Shown: piece by piece, positions 1 through 7,056 of the stretch | Position numbering within the stretch: position 1 is the first letter of the stretch | Layout of the letters: the number at the start of each line of letters is the position of its first letter | Assembly: GCA_022768375.1 (NCBI GenBank) | Contig: JALEMG010000017.1 | Span: 1 to 51,864, forward strand | Source of the DNA: Lentisphaeria bacterium | Lineage (GTDB): Bacteria > Verrucomicrobiota > Lentisphaeria > Victivallales > Victivallaceae | Direction: 5' to 3' | DNA: 51,864 nucleotides | The notes under the pieces: generated by a model | Databases searched by the model: none | Seen by the model: only the letters and a program-made list of their open reading frames with translations | Told to the model about the DNA's origin: nothing | Program-made: the position numbers and the translations under genes

Positions 1-1
1 A

Positions 2-22
2 TTCGGCAAACAACTGGCATAA
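2..22 (+). CDS. 3' end of an upstream gene (partial)
   Basis: An open frame from the left edge reads F-G-K-Q-L-A and stops at TAA (20-22). The AAGGAG ribosome site of the next small ORF overlaps this stop, as expected for two genes of one operon. Six codons are too few to identify a product, and the frame could be chance. Confidence 0.25.
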   Translation, partial: FGKQLA

Positions 23-34
23 GGAGACCGATTC

Positions 35-166
35 ATGAAATTCGACTACGAACACCCGGAACTTGCCGAAGTGGACTTCGGCAAGTTCGCCAGCGGCGCC
101 AGCAAAGCGCCCGACTACGACGGCGATACCGACGATCTGGGCTTGAACATCCCGCAGCCCGGGTAA
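35..166 (+). CDS. small acidic hypothetical protein, 43 aa
   Basis: A 43-residue ORF starts at ATG 35, behind a strong AAGGAG (21-26) with 8-nt spacing. The product is acidic and hydrophilic, with a run rich in Asp (P-D-Y-D-G-D-T-D-D-L) and no membrane segment or Cys motif. It lies 40 nt before the oxidoreductase gene on the same strand and may be co-transcribed with it. I recognise no family. The good ribosome site and codon use like its neighbours favour a real gene. It is too short for a firm call. Confidence 0.45.
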   Translation: MKFDYEHPELAEVDFGKFASGASKAPDYDGDTDDLGLNIPQPG

Positions 167-206
167 ACGGGGACGGATTGAAGCAGACACAATGGAGATG
201 ACAGAG

Positions 207-1385
207 ATGAAGAGATTGCGCTTCGGCATCATCGGCGCCGATTTTTCTCTCCGGGCCGGCATGGTCCTCGCGCATTATCCCCGGGAACGCGGCGAATTGG
301 CCGCCATCGCCGATCATAATCCGGAGATGCTGGACAAATTCCGCGCGGAACACCCCGGAACCGGTGTCAAACTCTACGCTTCGGCGGACGAACTGCTGGC
401 GGATGGGAGCGTGGAGGCAGTGTTCATCATGGTGCGCGACCAGTATCACGAACATTTGGCATGCGAGGCTCTCAACGCCGGCAAAGCGGTGTATCTGGAG
501 AAACCTATGGCGCTGACCATTGACGGATGCGACCGGATCCTGTATACCGCCCGCAAGACCGGGGGAAAACTGTTTCTCGGACACAACATGCGCTACGTGG
601 ATTCCATTCTCAAGATGAAGGAGATTATCGACTCCGGGGTGATCGGCCGCATTCAGAGCGTCTGGGTCCGCCATTTCGTCAACTACGGCAGTTGTTATTT
701 CCGGCACTGGTGCGCCCGGCGGGAGACCTGCGCCGGTCTGCTGCTGCAAAAAGGTTGTCACGATATCGACGTCATTCACTGGCTGTCCGGTTCGTACACG
801 AAAAGAGTGGTCGGAATGGGACGTCTGTCCGTGTACAACCGAACCGGCGGCCGACTGGCCCCCGGCGAGTCGCCGGACCGCAAACTCTCCTTCGCCGAAG
901 AAACGTGGCCGCCGCTGGATTTGACCGGACTTGCCCCGGAGATCGACGTCGAAGATCACAATATGATTCTGATGCAACTGGCCAACGGGGTACAGGCGTC
1001 CTATGAGCAATGCATGTACACCCCGGACGCCGAACGGAATTATACGTTTATCGGCGATCGCGGCCGGGTGGAGAACATCGGGGATTTCGGGGATTGCGAG
1101 ATTCATGTGTGGACCTCCCGGACCCGTCGTTCCACGCCGGACGTCGTTTATCACCTTCGGGAAAAATCCGGTTCTCACGGCGGTTCAGACCCGAAAATAC
1201 TCGAAGCGTTTTTCGATTACGTCCAGTTTGACCGCCCTCCCGCCGTTTCGCCGGTGGCGGCCCGCTGTGCGGTCGCCGTCGGACTCATGGGACACCGATC
1301 CATGCGAAACGGCAACATGCCGATGGATGTCCCGGCGCCGGCTCCGGAACTGCTGGAGTATTTCAGTCGCAATTCGGGAGAGTGA
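207..1385 (+). CDS. Gfo/Idh/MocA family NAD(P)-dependent oxidoreductase
   Basis: Predicted NAD(P)-dependent dehydrogenase acting on a sugar, inositol or sugar derivative in the cytoplasm. The N-terminal Rossmann fold opens with R-L-R-F-G-I-I-G-A. The family motif E-K-P follows in Y-L-E-K-P-M-A, then L-G-H-N-M-R-Y. The active-site segment K-G-C-H-D-I-D-V-I-H-W-L (the H-D-x-D signature) is intact, so catalysis looks preserved. The usual second Gly of the dinucleotide loop is replaced (G-A-D-F-S). The start is uncertain: ATGs at 192, 198 and 207 are in frame. I chose 207 because GGAG (194-197) sits 9 nt upstream and because the protein then begins like other family members. Substrate is unknown. 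The nearby NagB-like and amidohydrolase genes suggest carbohydrate catabolism. Confidence 0.9.
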   Translation: MKRLRFGIIGADFSLRAGMVLAHYPRERGELAAIADHNPEMLDKFRAEHPGTGVKLYASADELLADGSVEAVFIMVRDQYHEHLACEALNAGKAVYLEKPMALTIDGCDRILYTARKTGGKLFLGHNMRYVDSILKMKEIIDSGVIGRIQSVWVRHFVNYGSCYFRHWCARRETCAGLLLQKGCHDIDVIHWLSGSYTKRVVGMGRLSVYNRTGGRLAPGESPDRKLSFAEETWPPLDLTGLAPEIDVEDHNMILMQLANGVQASYEQCMYTPDAERNYTFIGDRGRVENIGDFGDCEIHVWTSRTRRSTPDVVYHLREKSGSHGGSDPKILEAFFDYVQFDRPPAVSPVAARCAVAVGLMGHRSMRNGNMPMDVPAPAPELLEYFSRNSGE

Positions 1386-1417
1386 AACGTCGGGGGGCGG
1401 ATTTTATGCCGGACCGC

Positions 1418-2257
1418 TTACGATCGAAGGGCGCCGGATTGGGCGGCGAGTTCCCGTTCCCGGTACCGCTTCGGCGTAAGTCCGGTGGCTTCGCGGACCA
1501 GTCGGCAGAAGTAACTCTGATTCGCCAGTCCGGAGTGCTCCGCCACCTCCTTCAGACTGACGGAGGTGTCCCGCAGCAGCCGCAGCGCGTGCTGGAGCCG
1601 CAGCGCGTCCAGATGTTCCCCCGGTCCGAAGCCCATCGCCTCCCGGAATTTCCGGTTCAGCGTCGTGCGGTGGACCCCCAGTTTCCGGGCCAGGTCCGCC
1701 ACCGTGAGTTCCGGGTCCCGCATGTGGAGCCGGATCAAACCGAGACAGCGCCGCACCAGGTCCTCCGCCGGAGCCGGTTCGTCCGTGCCCCCCATGCGGG
1801 CGAGGATCTCCGCCGCCGCCGCCAGCGCGTGCCGCTGGCTGTACAACGTGGCTTTGCGCACCAGGATCTCCAGTTCCAGAAACAATTCCACCGGACACTC
1901 CCCGGAGTGCATGCTGCGCCGGGAATACCCGTAGGAGAGCATGAAGTCCGCCGCCGCCGGTCCGTCGAACGTGAACCAGTAATACCGCCACGCCGCCGCC
2001 GGATCGCACGACCGGTGATGGTGGATCTCCCCGGGGAGATGGAAGAACGTCTCCCCCGGACGCAGGGTCACTTCCCCGTCCGGCAGCAGAAAAAGCCCCT
2101 GGCCCTGCACGCACCAGAAGACCTGAACGAAAGGTTTGTCCGTTTCATACTCCTCCCAGCCCGGTTCCGCCTCGTTGTAGCCCGAGGAACGGATGTGGAC
2201 CGGCAGCGGCAGGTCCGGCAGGGTGGACAGATCGGGGCGGCCGACAATCTTGCGCAT
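1418..2257 (-). CDS. AraC family transcriptional regulator
   Basis: A 279-residue DNA-binding regulator of sugar genes. The N-terminal half looks like the cupin-type AraC ligand-binding domain (P-G-E-T-F-F-H-L-P-G-E-I-H-H-H around residues 67-82). The C-terminal half carries two helix-turn-helix motifs: L-A-R-K-L-G-V-H-R-T-T-L-N-R-K-F and the AraC signature region V-A-E-H-S-G-L-A-N-Q-S-Y-F-C-R-L ending G-L-T-P-K-R-Y-R. It is divergent from the NagB-like gene, with 120 nt between them holding a perfect 10-bp palindrome (2275-2284). That arrangement is typical of an AraC protein controlling its neighbour and itself. Its 3' end faces the oxidoreductase gene across 32 nt. Inducer unknown. Confidence 0.92.
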   Translation of the reverse strand: MRKIVGRPDLSTLPDLPLPVHIRSSGYNEAEPGWEEYETDKPFVQVFWCVQGQGLFLLPDGEVTLRPGETFFHLPGEIHHHRSCDPAAAWRYYWFTFDGPAAADFMLSYGYSRRSMHSGECPVELFLELEILVRKATLYSQRHALAAAAEILARMGGTDEPAPAEDLVRRCLGLIRLHMRDPELTVADLARKLGVHRTTLNRKFREAMGFGPGEHLDALRLQHALRLLRDTSVSLKEVAEHSGLANQSYFCRLVREATGLTPKRYRERELAAQSGALRS

Positions 2258-2274
2258 GTTTCATCAAAAGTGTT

Positions 2275-2336
2275 ATGAATTCATCATTTTTATTATTGCA
2301 TAACCATAATTTACCGCTATGTTACGAGAAAAGCAA
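2275..2336. promoter_or_regulatory. divergent araC-type / nagB-like control region with palindrome
   Basis: On the minus strand TTGCTT (2331-2336) and TAAATT (2308-2313) are spaced 17 nt and could drive the AraC gene. On the plus strand TTGCAT (2296-2301) and TATGTT (2318-2323) with a 16-nt spacer are a weaker candidate for the NagB-like gene. A perfect palindrome ATGAATTCAT lies at 2275-2284 and a looser TTATG/CATAA pair spans 2273-2304. Both are candidate operators. Nothing else was seen in this gap. Confidence 0.45.
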
Positions 2337-2377
2337 GTCGGAATCACAACCAACTTCACAACAGAAAGGTCGAAATC

Positions 2378-3232
2378 ATGAACCGCAAGGAAGAAGTCCG
2401 TCATCTGCTTTCCCTCTCCATTCCCGAACTCATCGCGGAATCCAAAGGGCAGTTGAAACTCACCGAGACTCTGGACGAACTGTACGAGTTTCTGGCGGAG
2501 GAGATGGTCGCGGAGTTCCGCAAGGCCGCCGCCGGGACCCGGATCGTCAACTTCATCATGCCGGTCGGTCCCACCCAGCCCTACCGGATCATGGCCGAGA
2601 AGATCAACCGCGAAAGCGTTTCGCTGAAAAACGTCCGTTTCTTTTTCATGGACGAGTATGTGGATGACGAGAAGGACGAACTGATCCCCGAGACCAGCCC
2701 CTTGAGTTTCCGGGGCCAGATCGGAGGGCTCTTTTTCAACCGGGTCCGTCCCGAACTGCTGATGCCCCGGGAACAGGTGATTTTCCCCCGGCCGGAGATC
2801 CTGAAGGACCTGCCCGGCATGATCGAACGCGCCGGCGGCATCGAGGTCTGCTTCGGCGGGATCGGCATTCACGGGCATGTGGCCTTCAACGAGCCCGGAC
2901 CCGGCGTGGCGGAGAGCGATCCCCGCATTCTGGAGATCAACGAATTCACCCGCACCATCGACTCCACCCGGCACAAGGGCGTCGGCGGCAATCTGGAGAA
3001 CTTCCCAAAACGCGCCATCACGCTCGGCATGAAGCAGTGCCTCGGCGCCAGACGGATGCTGCTCATGACCCGCAACGAATCCACGGAGTTTCTTTGGGCC
3101 AATACCATCATCCGCATCGCCGCCGCCGGTCAGCCGGGGGACGATTATCCGGTGACGTACTGCCGGAAACATCCCAACTGCATCATCGCCAGCGATATCG
3201 CCACCGCCACCGCGCCAAAATTCAACATCTGA
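2378..3232 (+). CDS. glucosamine-6-phosphate deaminase/isomerase family protein with altered active site
   Basis: A 284-residue member of the NagB / 6-phosphogluconolactonase fold. The family segments F-F-M-D-E-Y-V (residues 89-95) and G-G-I-G-I-H-G-H-V-A-F-N-E-P (160-173) are clear. Compared with E. coli NagB, Asp72, His143 and Glu148 are matched by D92, H167 and E172, but the catalytic Asp141 position is His165. The Lys208 region (G-S-Q-K in E. coli) reads R-N-E-S. The family therefore fits, but ordinary GlcN6P deaminase activity is doubtful. Start ATG follows an AAAGG at about 9 nt. The amidohydrolase gene begins 9 nt after its stop, so the two form an operon, apparently controlled by the divergent AraC protein. 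It may act on a different phosphorylated sugar. Confidence 0.85.
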   Translation: MNRKEEVRHLLSLSIPELIAESKGQLKLTETLDELYEFLAEEMVAEFRKAAAGTRIVNFIMPVGPTQPYRIMAEKINRESVSLKNVRFFFMDEYVDDEKDELIPETSPLSFRGQIGGLFFNRVRPELLMPREQVIFPRPEILKDLPGMIERAGGIEVCFGGIGIHGHVAFNEPGPGVAESDPRILEINEFTRTIDSTRHKGVGGNLENFPKRAITLGMKQCLGARRMLLMTRNESTEFLWANTIIRIAAAGQPGDDYPVTYCRKHPNCIIASDIATATAPKFNI

Positions 3233-3241
3233 GGCCGGGCG

Positions 3242-4087
3242 ATGCGCTGTATCGACGCTCATGCTCATCTGCTGCATGATCACCAGGGATTTCACGAATT
3301 CGCGGACTCCGGGGTATTCGACGAGATCTGGCTGATGGACCTGAACGGCATGGACCTAAGCGGTGCCGTCATCGCCACTTCGGACGAGGTGCTGACGGCG
3401 GCCAAGGCCCATCCCGGGGTGGTCTTCGCGTTCGGGCATCTGGACTTCCGTTGCCCGGTGGACGAGATCGACCGGCTGAAGGAACGGGGCTTCATCGGCC
3501 TCAAACCCTACAAACCGGCGACCCACTGGAACGATGAGCGGTATTACCCCTTCTACGCCCGGGCCGAGGAACTGGATATGCCGATCCTGTTCCACACCGG
3601 CATGGCGGTCCGGGTCGGCAATTACGCCGTTCGCCGCGGCGGTCCCTACGGGTACGGTCCCTCCGGCATGCGTCCCTCCTATCTGGCCGGGATCGGCGAA
3701 GCCTTTCCCAAACTCCGGATCATCGGCGGACATCTGGGCTATCCGTGGTTCGAGGAGACGGTGCAGAACCTCTACTACTGCCGCAACATCGTCCATGACG
3801 TCAGCGGTTACCGGCACTACGATCTGCTGCACGAGTTGTTCCGCAGTCTCGACCGGGCGGCCAACGAGGGCAGCGGCCGGATGCTGTACGAGAAACTTTT
3901 CTTCGCCACCGACCAGTTTTACGGTTCGGAAGCGGCGCAGCAGTGGGCGGTCAAACTGAAAGAGTTCTGGATGCTCCATTTCGAACTCGTCGGTTCGGTC
4001 TACCACCGCTGGGGCAGACCGGACGAAGCGGAGAAGTTCTTCTACGGCAACGCTCATTCCTTCCGCCTCGGCGCCGCCCCCCGGTGA
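3242..4087 (+). CDS. amidohydrolase family protein (TIM-barrel metal-dependent hydrolase)
   Basis: A 281-residue metal hydrolase of the amidohydrolase-2 type. Visible ligand candidates are D-A-H-A-H at residues 5-9, F-H-T-G at about 118, I-I-G-G-H-L-G-Y-P-W at about 160 (a typical family motif) and A-T-D-Q-F-Y for the late Asp. There is no signal peptide, so it is cytoplasmic. It follows the NagB-like gene by 9 nt and probably works in the same pathway, perhaps opening or deacylating an intermediate in place of NagA. Substrate unknown. Confidence 0.85.
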   Translation: MRCIDAHAHLLHDHQGFHEFADSGVFDEIWLMDLNGMDLSGAVIATSDEVLTAAKAHPGVVFAFGHLDFRCPVDEIDRLKERGFIGLKPYKPATHWNDERYYPFYARAEELDMPILFHTGMAVRVGNYAVRRGGPYGYGPSGMRPSYLAGIGEAFPKLRIIGGHLGYPWFEETVQNLYYCRNIVHDVSGYRHYDLLHELFRSLDRAANEGSGRMLYEKLFFATDQFYGSEAAQQWAVKLKEFWMLHFELVGSVYHRWGRPDEAEKFFYGNAHSFRLGAAPR

Positions 4088-4133
4088 CGCGCCGACGGCG
4101 GAAAAGTTTCGCCCTTTTTTGTCCGCGATCCAC

Positions 4134-4162
4134 TTGCGGAGAGGCGGAAACCGCGCTATATT
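4134..4162 (+). promoter_or_regulatory. promoter of the Ser/Thr kinase gene
   Basis: TTGCGG (4134-4139), a 17-nt spacer and TATATT (4157-4162), 46 nt before the kinase start codon. The spacer contains GAGGCGGAAA, also found in the aconitase promoter (19261-19289). Confidence 0.6.
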
Positions 4163-4208
4163 ACCCGGCAATACAATATGGTGCAATCCGTCTCAACGCA
4201 GGGCAACT

Positions 4209-6548
4209 ATGGATACCGAGACCCAGAATGTCGTCCCGGACGATTCCGTGGACAAAACCATCGTCATTCCCCGGACTGACGTCGCACCGCCGGGCCGAAA
4301 CGATGCCGTTCCGGATGATTCCGTGGACAAAACCATCGTCATTCCCCGGACTGACGCCGCGCCGCCGCCGGTCCGGAACACCACCCTTGATACCATCGTT
4401 TCCGGAGAGAAGGCCAGCATCCTGAGCGATCTGGGCAATTTCCTCTTTCTCCGTCACCGGACCGTGGTGGATGACACCATCGAACTTGCCGGGGGAGAAA
4501 CGAAGGATGCTCCCGCCGGGGAATCCGCGGGACGGGAATTCACCGCCAAATTGGTGGACGTGCTGGACCACTATTCGCTGGCCGCCAAGCCGTTCGCCTC
4601 CGGCGGGCAGGGCAGCGTCAGCAAAGCCATGGACCTTGCGCTGGGATGCGAAATCGCCGTCAAGTCTCTGCACCGGCGGCTCTGCGGCGACGACCTCGCC
4701 CGGGACGCGTTTCTCACCGAGGCCCGACTGACCGCGTCGCTGGACCATCCGTCCATCATCCCCATCCACGGGATGTTCGGCGATGCCGGCAACGGCATGC
4801 ATCTGGCGATGAAACTCATTGAAGGTCACACCCTGAGCGCATACCTGAAAAGCATCGTCGATACCTACACGAAACAGGGGATCCGTCGCTTCGACGAGCA
4901 TAAATCCCTCCGCAACCGCATCGAAATCTTTCTCCGGGTCTGCGACGCGCTGGAGTATGCCCATTCCCGCAATATCATTCATCGGGATCTGAAACTGGAA
5001 AACATCATGATCGGCCGGCACCGCGAGACCTACGTTACCGACTGGGGGCTGGCCATGCGCCTTTCCGACCGGGACGGCGTGCTGAAAAAAGTCAACGGCA
5101 CCCCGGGCTTCATCGCGCCGGAAGTTCTGACCACTCACAAGGCCGATACCCGTTCCGACATCTACTCCCTCGGCGCCATCCTCTTTGAACTGGTAACGCT
5201 GACCCCGGCATTCGGCGACCGCGATCTGGCCATGCTGCTGCAGCGGGTCCGGCAGGGGGCGCACGCCCCGCTCCGGCATCGGTTCCGGTGCCGGATCGAC
5301 GCCGATCTCAAGGCGATCATCCTCAAGGCGATCGCCGTCGATCCGGCCAAGCGCTATCAGAAAGTCAGCGATCTCTCCGAGGATCTGCGGCGCTACCTGA
5401 CCCACGAGGAAACTTCCGCCCGGCCGGACAACCTTTTCTCCAAACTTTGCCGCTGGGGGGTCAATCACCGGCGCGGCATGCTGCTGACCACCCTCCTCGT
5501 CATGCTGCTCGGTCTCGGCGGCATCGCCCGCACTCTGCACCGGGAAAAGGTCTGGAGTACGGAAAAACGGCTGCGCGACAATGCCATCGGATCCGTGTAC
5601 AGCGCCGTGATCGGCACCGCCAACCAACTGGAGAAGAACATGGAGCGGATCGAGTATCAGGTGGAGCAACTGCGGATGAATGTTCTGTTTTCCGCTTTGA
5701 AAGTCGACACGCCCCGCGCCGGGAAACGGAACTTTTTCGTTCCGATGTCCGTCTATCAGACCCATCCTCCGGCCAGTTTTGTCAATTCGGCCGCCTACCG
5801 CCATTCCATTGACCCGAACGGCGCGTGCGTATTCAACGCCAACGGCGGCGAAGTCGATATGGAACAACTCCGGTACTTTGCCAATACCGGCGAATACATG
5901 CGCGAAGCCATCCTTGATACGCAGAAAGTCGGTGAATCCGAGGCCGTCGCCCGTCTGGTGAGATCCGGCCGCCCCGTCAAGAAGATCTATTTCACGCTGA
6001 CTGACGGCACTTTCGCCTGTTACCCGGGAAGCCGGGATGATTTTCCCCCGGGATATTCACCGCAGAAGCGGATCTGGTATCAGCGGGCGATTCAGTCTCC
6101 GGGGCGCGTTGTCTGGAGCGGCCCCTATCAGGACAGCGGGGTCCACAAGGAATCCGTCATCACCTGCTCCACCACGGTCCACGGCGCGGACGGCAAGTTC
6201 ATCGGCGTGGCGGCGATCGACTTTTCGCTGACCAAACTCGCGGAACAACTGCTCGGTCCCGACAGCAAATGCGCCCGCGGGACCGTCGAAAAACTGCTGA
6301 TCCATCCCTCCGGCAAAATCATTTTCCGCATGATTCCCCCGGGACGCCGTTCCGCCGCTCCCTTCTCCGATCCTGCTTTGATTCAGCGCATGGCGGCCAT
6401 GAAATACGGAACACTGCTTACGGAGAAAAACGGCAGGGAAATGCTGCTCGCCTTCTCCTACCTCGAATCTATCGACGTTCTTTACGTCGAATACCTCGAT
6501 TTACTTCTTTTTACGGGAAAAGAGCGGCAACGTGCCGCCGCGAAATAG
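4209..6548 (+). CDS. membrane Ser/Thr protein kinase with extracytoplasmic Cache sensor
   Basis: A 779-residue PknB-type kinase. Residues 1-60 carry two near-identical copies of P-D-D-S-V-D-K-T-I-V-I-P-R-T-D. The kinase domain (about 125-400) shows the Gly loop G-G-Q-G-S-V, the lysine in I-A-V-K, H-R-D-L-K-L-E-N at about 258, D-W-G (for DFG) at about 278 and G-F-I-A-P-E, so it should be active. One membrane span lies at about 422-440. The C-terminal 330 residues resemble a double Cache sensor (R-I-W-Y-Q-R-A, V-W-S-G-P-Y, I-G-V-A-A-I-D-F-S) placed outside the membrane. It probably senses a small ligand and phosphorylates cytoplasmic targets. Start 4209 is chosen for AGGG 5 nt upstream and because the promoter ends at 4162. 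The last ten or so codons and the stop lie in an interspersed repeat. Confidence 0.92.
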   Translation: MDTETQNVVPDDSVDKTIVIPRTDVAPPGRNDAVPDDSVDKTIVIPRTDAAPPPVRNTTLDTIVSGEKASILSDLGNFLFLRHRTVVDDTIELAGGETKDAPAGESAGREFTAKLVDVLDHYSLAAKPFASGGQGSVSKAMDLALGCEIAVKSLHRRLCGDDLARDAFLTEARLTASLDHPSIIPIHGMFGDAGNGMHLAMKLIEGHTLSAYLKSIVDTYTKQGIRRFDEHKSLRNRIEIFLRVCDALEYAHSRNIIHRDLKLENIMIGRHRETYVTDWGLAMRLSDRDGVLKKVNGTPGFIAPEVLTTHKADTRSDIYSLGAILFELVTLTPAFGDRDLAMLLQRVRQGAHAPLRHRFRCRIDADLKAIILKAIAVDPAKRYQKVSDLSEDLRRYLTHEETSARPDNLFSKLCRWGVNHRRGMLLTTLLVMLLGLGGIARTLHREKVWSTEKRLRDNAIGSVYSAVIGTANQLEKNMERIEYQVEQLRMNVLFSALKVDTPRAGKRNFFVPMSVYQTHPPASFVNSAAYRHSIDPNGACVFNANGGEVDMEQLRYFANTGEYMREAILDTQKVGESEAVARLVRSGRPVKKIYFTLTDGTFACYPGSRDDFPPGYSPQKRIWYQRAIQSPGRVVWSGPYQDSGVHKESVITCSTTVHGADGKFIGVAAIDFSLTKLAEQLLGPDSKCARGTVEKLLIHPSGKIIFRMIPPGRRSAAPFSDPALIQRMAAMKYGTLLTEKNGREMLLAFSYLESIDVLYVEYLDLLLFTGKERQRAAAK
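4236..4355 (+). repeat. two-copy tandem repeat in the kinase N-terminus
   Basis: Two 45-nt units (4236-4280 and 4311-4355) differ at one base and lie 75 nt apart. Each encodes a 15-residue segment with D-K-T-I-V-I-P-R-T-D. Near identity at synonymous positions points to a recent duplication. Confidence 0.85.
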
Positions 6549-6603
6549 AGATCCGGCTCCGTTGTCGCCGGTCCGGTTGACCGAAAAAGGAAGTAACCGA
6601 AGA
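6501..6603 (+). repeat. interspersed palindromic repeat, copy 1 (overlaps kinase 3' end)
   Basis: The core at 6520-6576 (GCGGCAACGTGCCGCCGCG, then CCGGCTCCGTTGTCGCCGG) recurs almost unchanged at 16081-16137 and 24213-24268. It contains CGGCA/TGCCG and CCGGC/GCCGG inverted pairs. A TTACTTCTTTT arm precedes it and a GAAGTAACCGAAGAAAA arm follows. The kinase reading frame runs into the core and ends at TAG 6546-6548. Confidence 0.8.
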
Positions 6604-6604
6604 A

Positions 6605-6643
6605 AATACCGCCCCGCAGTTTCGGCCGCGGGGCGTATTTTAT
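6605..6643 (+). terminator. intrinsic terminator downstream of the kinase
   Basis: AATACCGCCCCGC (6605-6617) pairs with GCGGGGCGTATT (6628-6639) with one bulged C, followed by a short T-rich tail. It is well placed to end the kinase transcript. Confidence 0.65.
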
Positions 6644-6989
6644 TCGCGTTCTCACCGCTTGCGGACTGCGGGCGCGGTGCGGGTTCCCAACGGTGGCGGA
6701 CCGCCGCGCCGGGGGGGCCGGGGGTGTTCTCCCCCGGCGCGGCAAATGCGTTCACAGATTTGATCGCGTTTTTCCCGGAGCCGTCCTCCGCAGACCGCCG
6801 AACGAGGCCTCGTGGAGCAGGGCTTAGGGCCCTGCTCCACCTCCCGCCGTCCGCAGTTCGCCGAAAACCGTCCCGTTTGCGCTCCGCCCCGACCTGTCAG
6901 CCTCGTTTCATCAGTCCCCGTCGGCGCATGGACGCGGGGCGACCGCCGCCTGAGCCAAAGAGAAAACCGGTCTTTTTCGATTTCTCCAT
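6644..6989. other. intergenic region with hairpins, no gene seen
   Basis: No credible ORF. Two perfect hairpins are present: GCCGGGGG/CCCCCGGC (6717-6738, 6-nt loop) and a 12-bp stem GTGGAGCAGGGC/GCCCTGCTCCAC (6812-6840, 5-nt loop). The second lacks a T-run. A degraded look-alike of its central part (CAGGGCTTA-GGCC) is at about 16279. The region resembles the repeat-rich gap at 16023-16372. Confidence 0.5.
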
Positions 6990-7019
6990 TTGAAATGGCC
7001 GCGTGGCAGGAGTTATATT
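6990..7019 (+). promoter_or_regulatory. promoter of the aldo/keto reductase gene
   Basis: TTGAAA (6990-6995), an 18-nt spacer and TATATT (7014-7019). The predicted start of transcription near 7026 argues against translation starting at upstream in-frame codons. Confidence 0.6.
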
Positions 7020-7056
7020 ATTGCGCGGGAGACGGATCATGGCATCAGGAGGAAGT

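Noticed and set aside
6812..6840. 12-bp hairpin considered as an intrinsic terminator
   Set aside because: No T-run follows on either strand. Kept only as a structural note.
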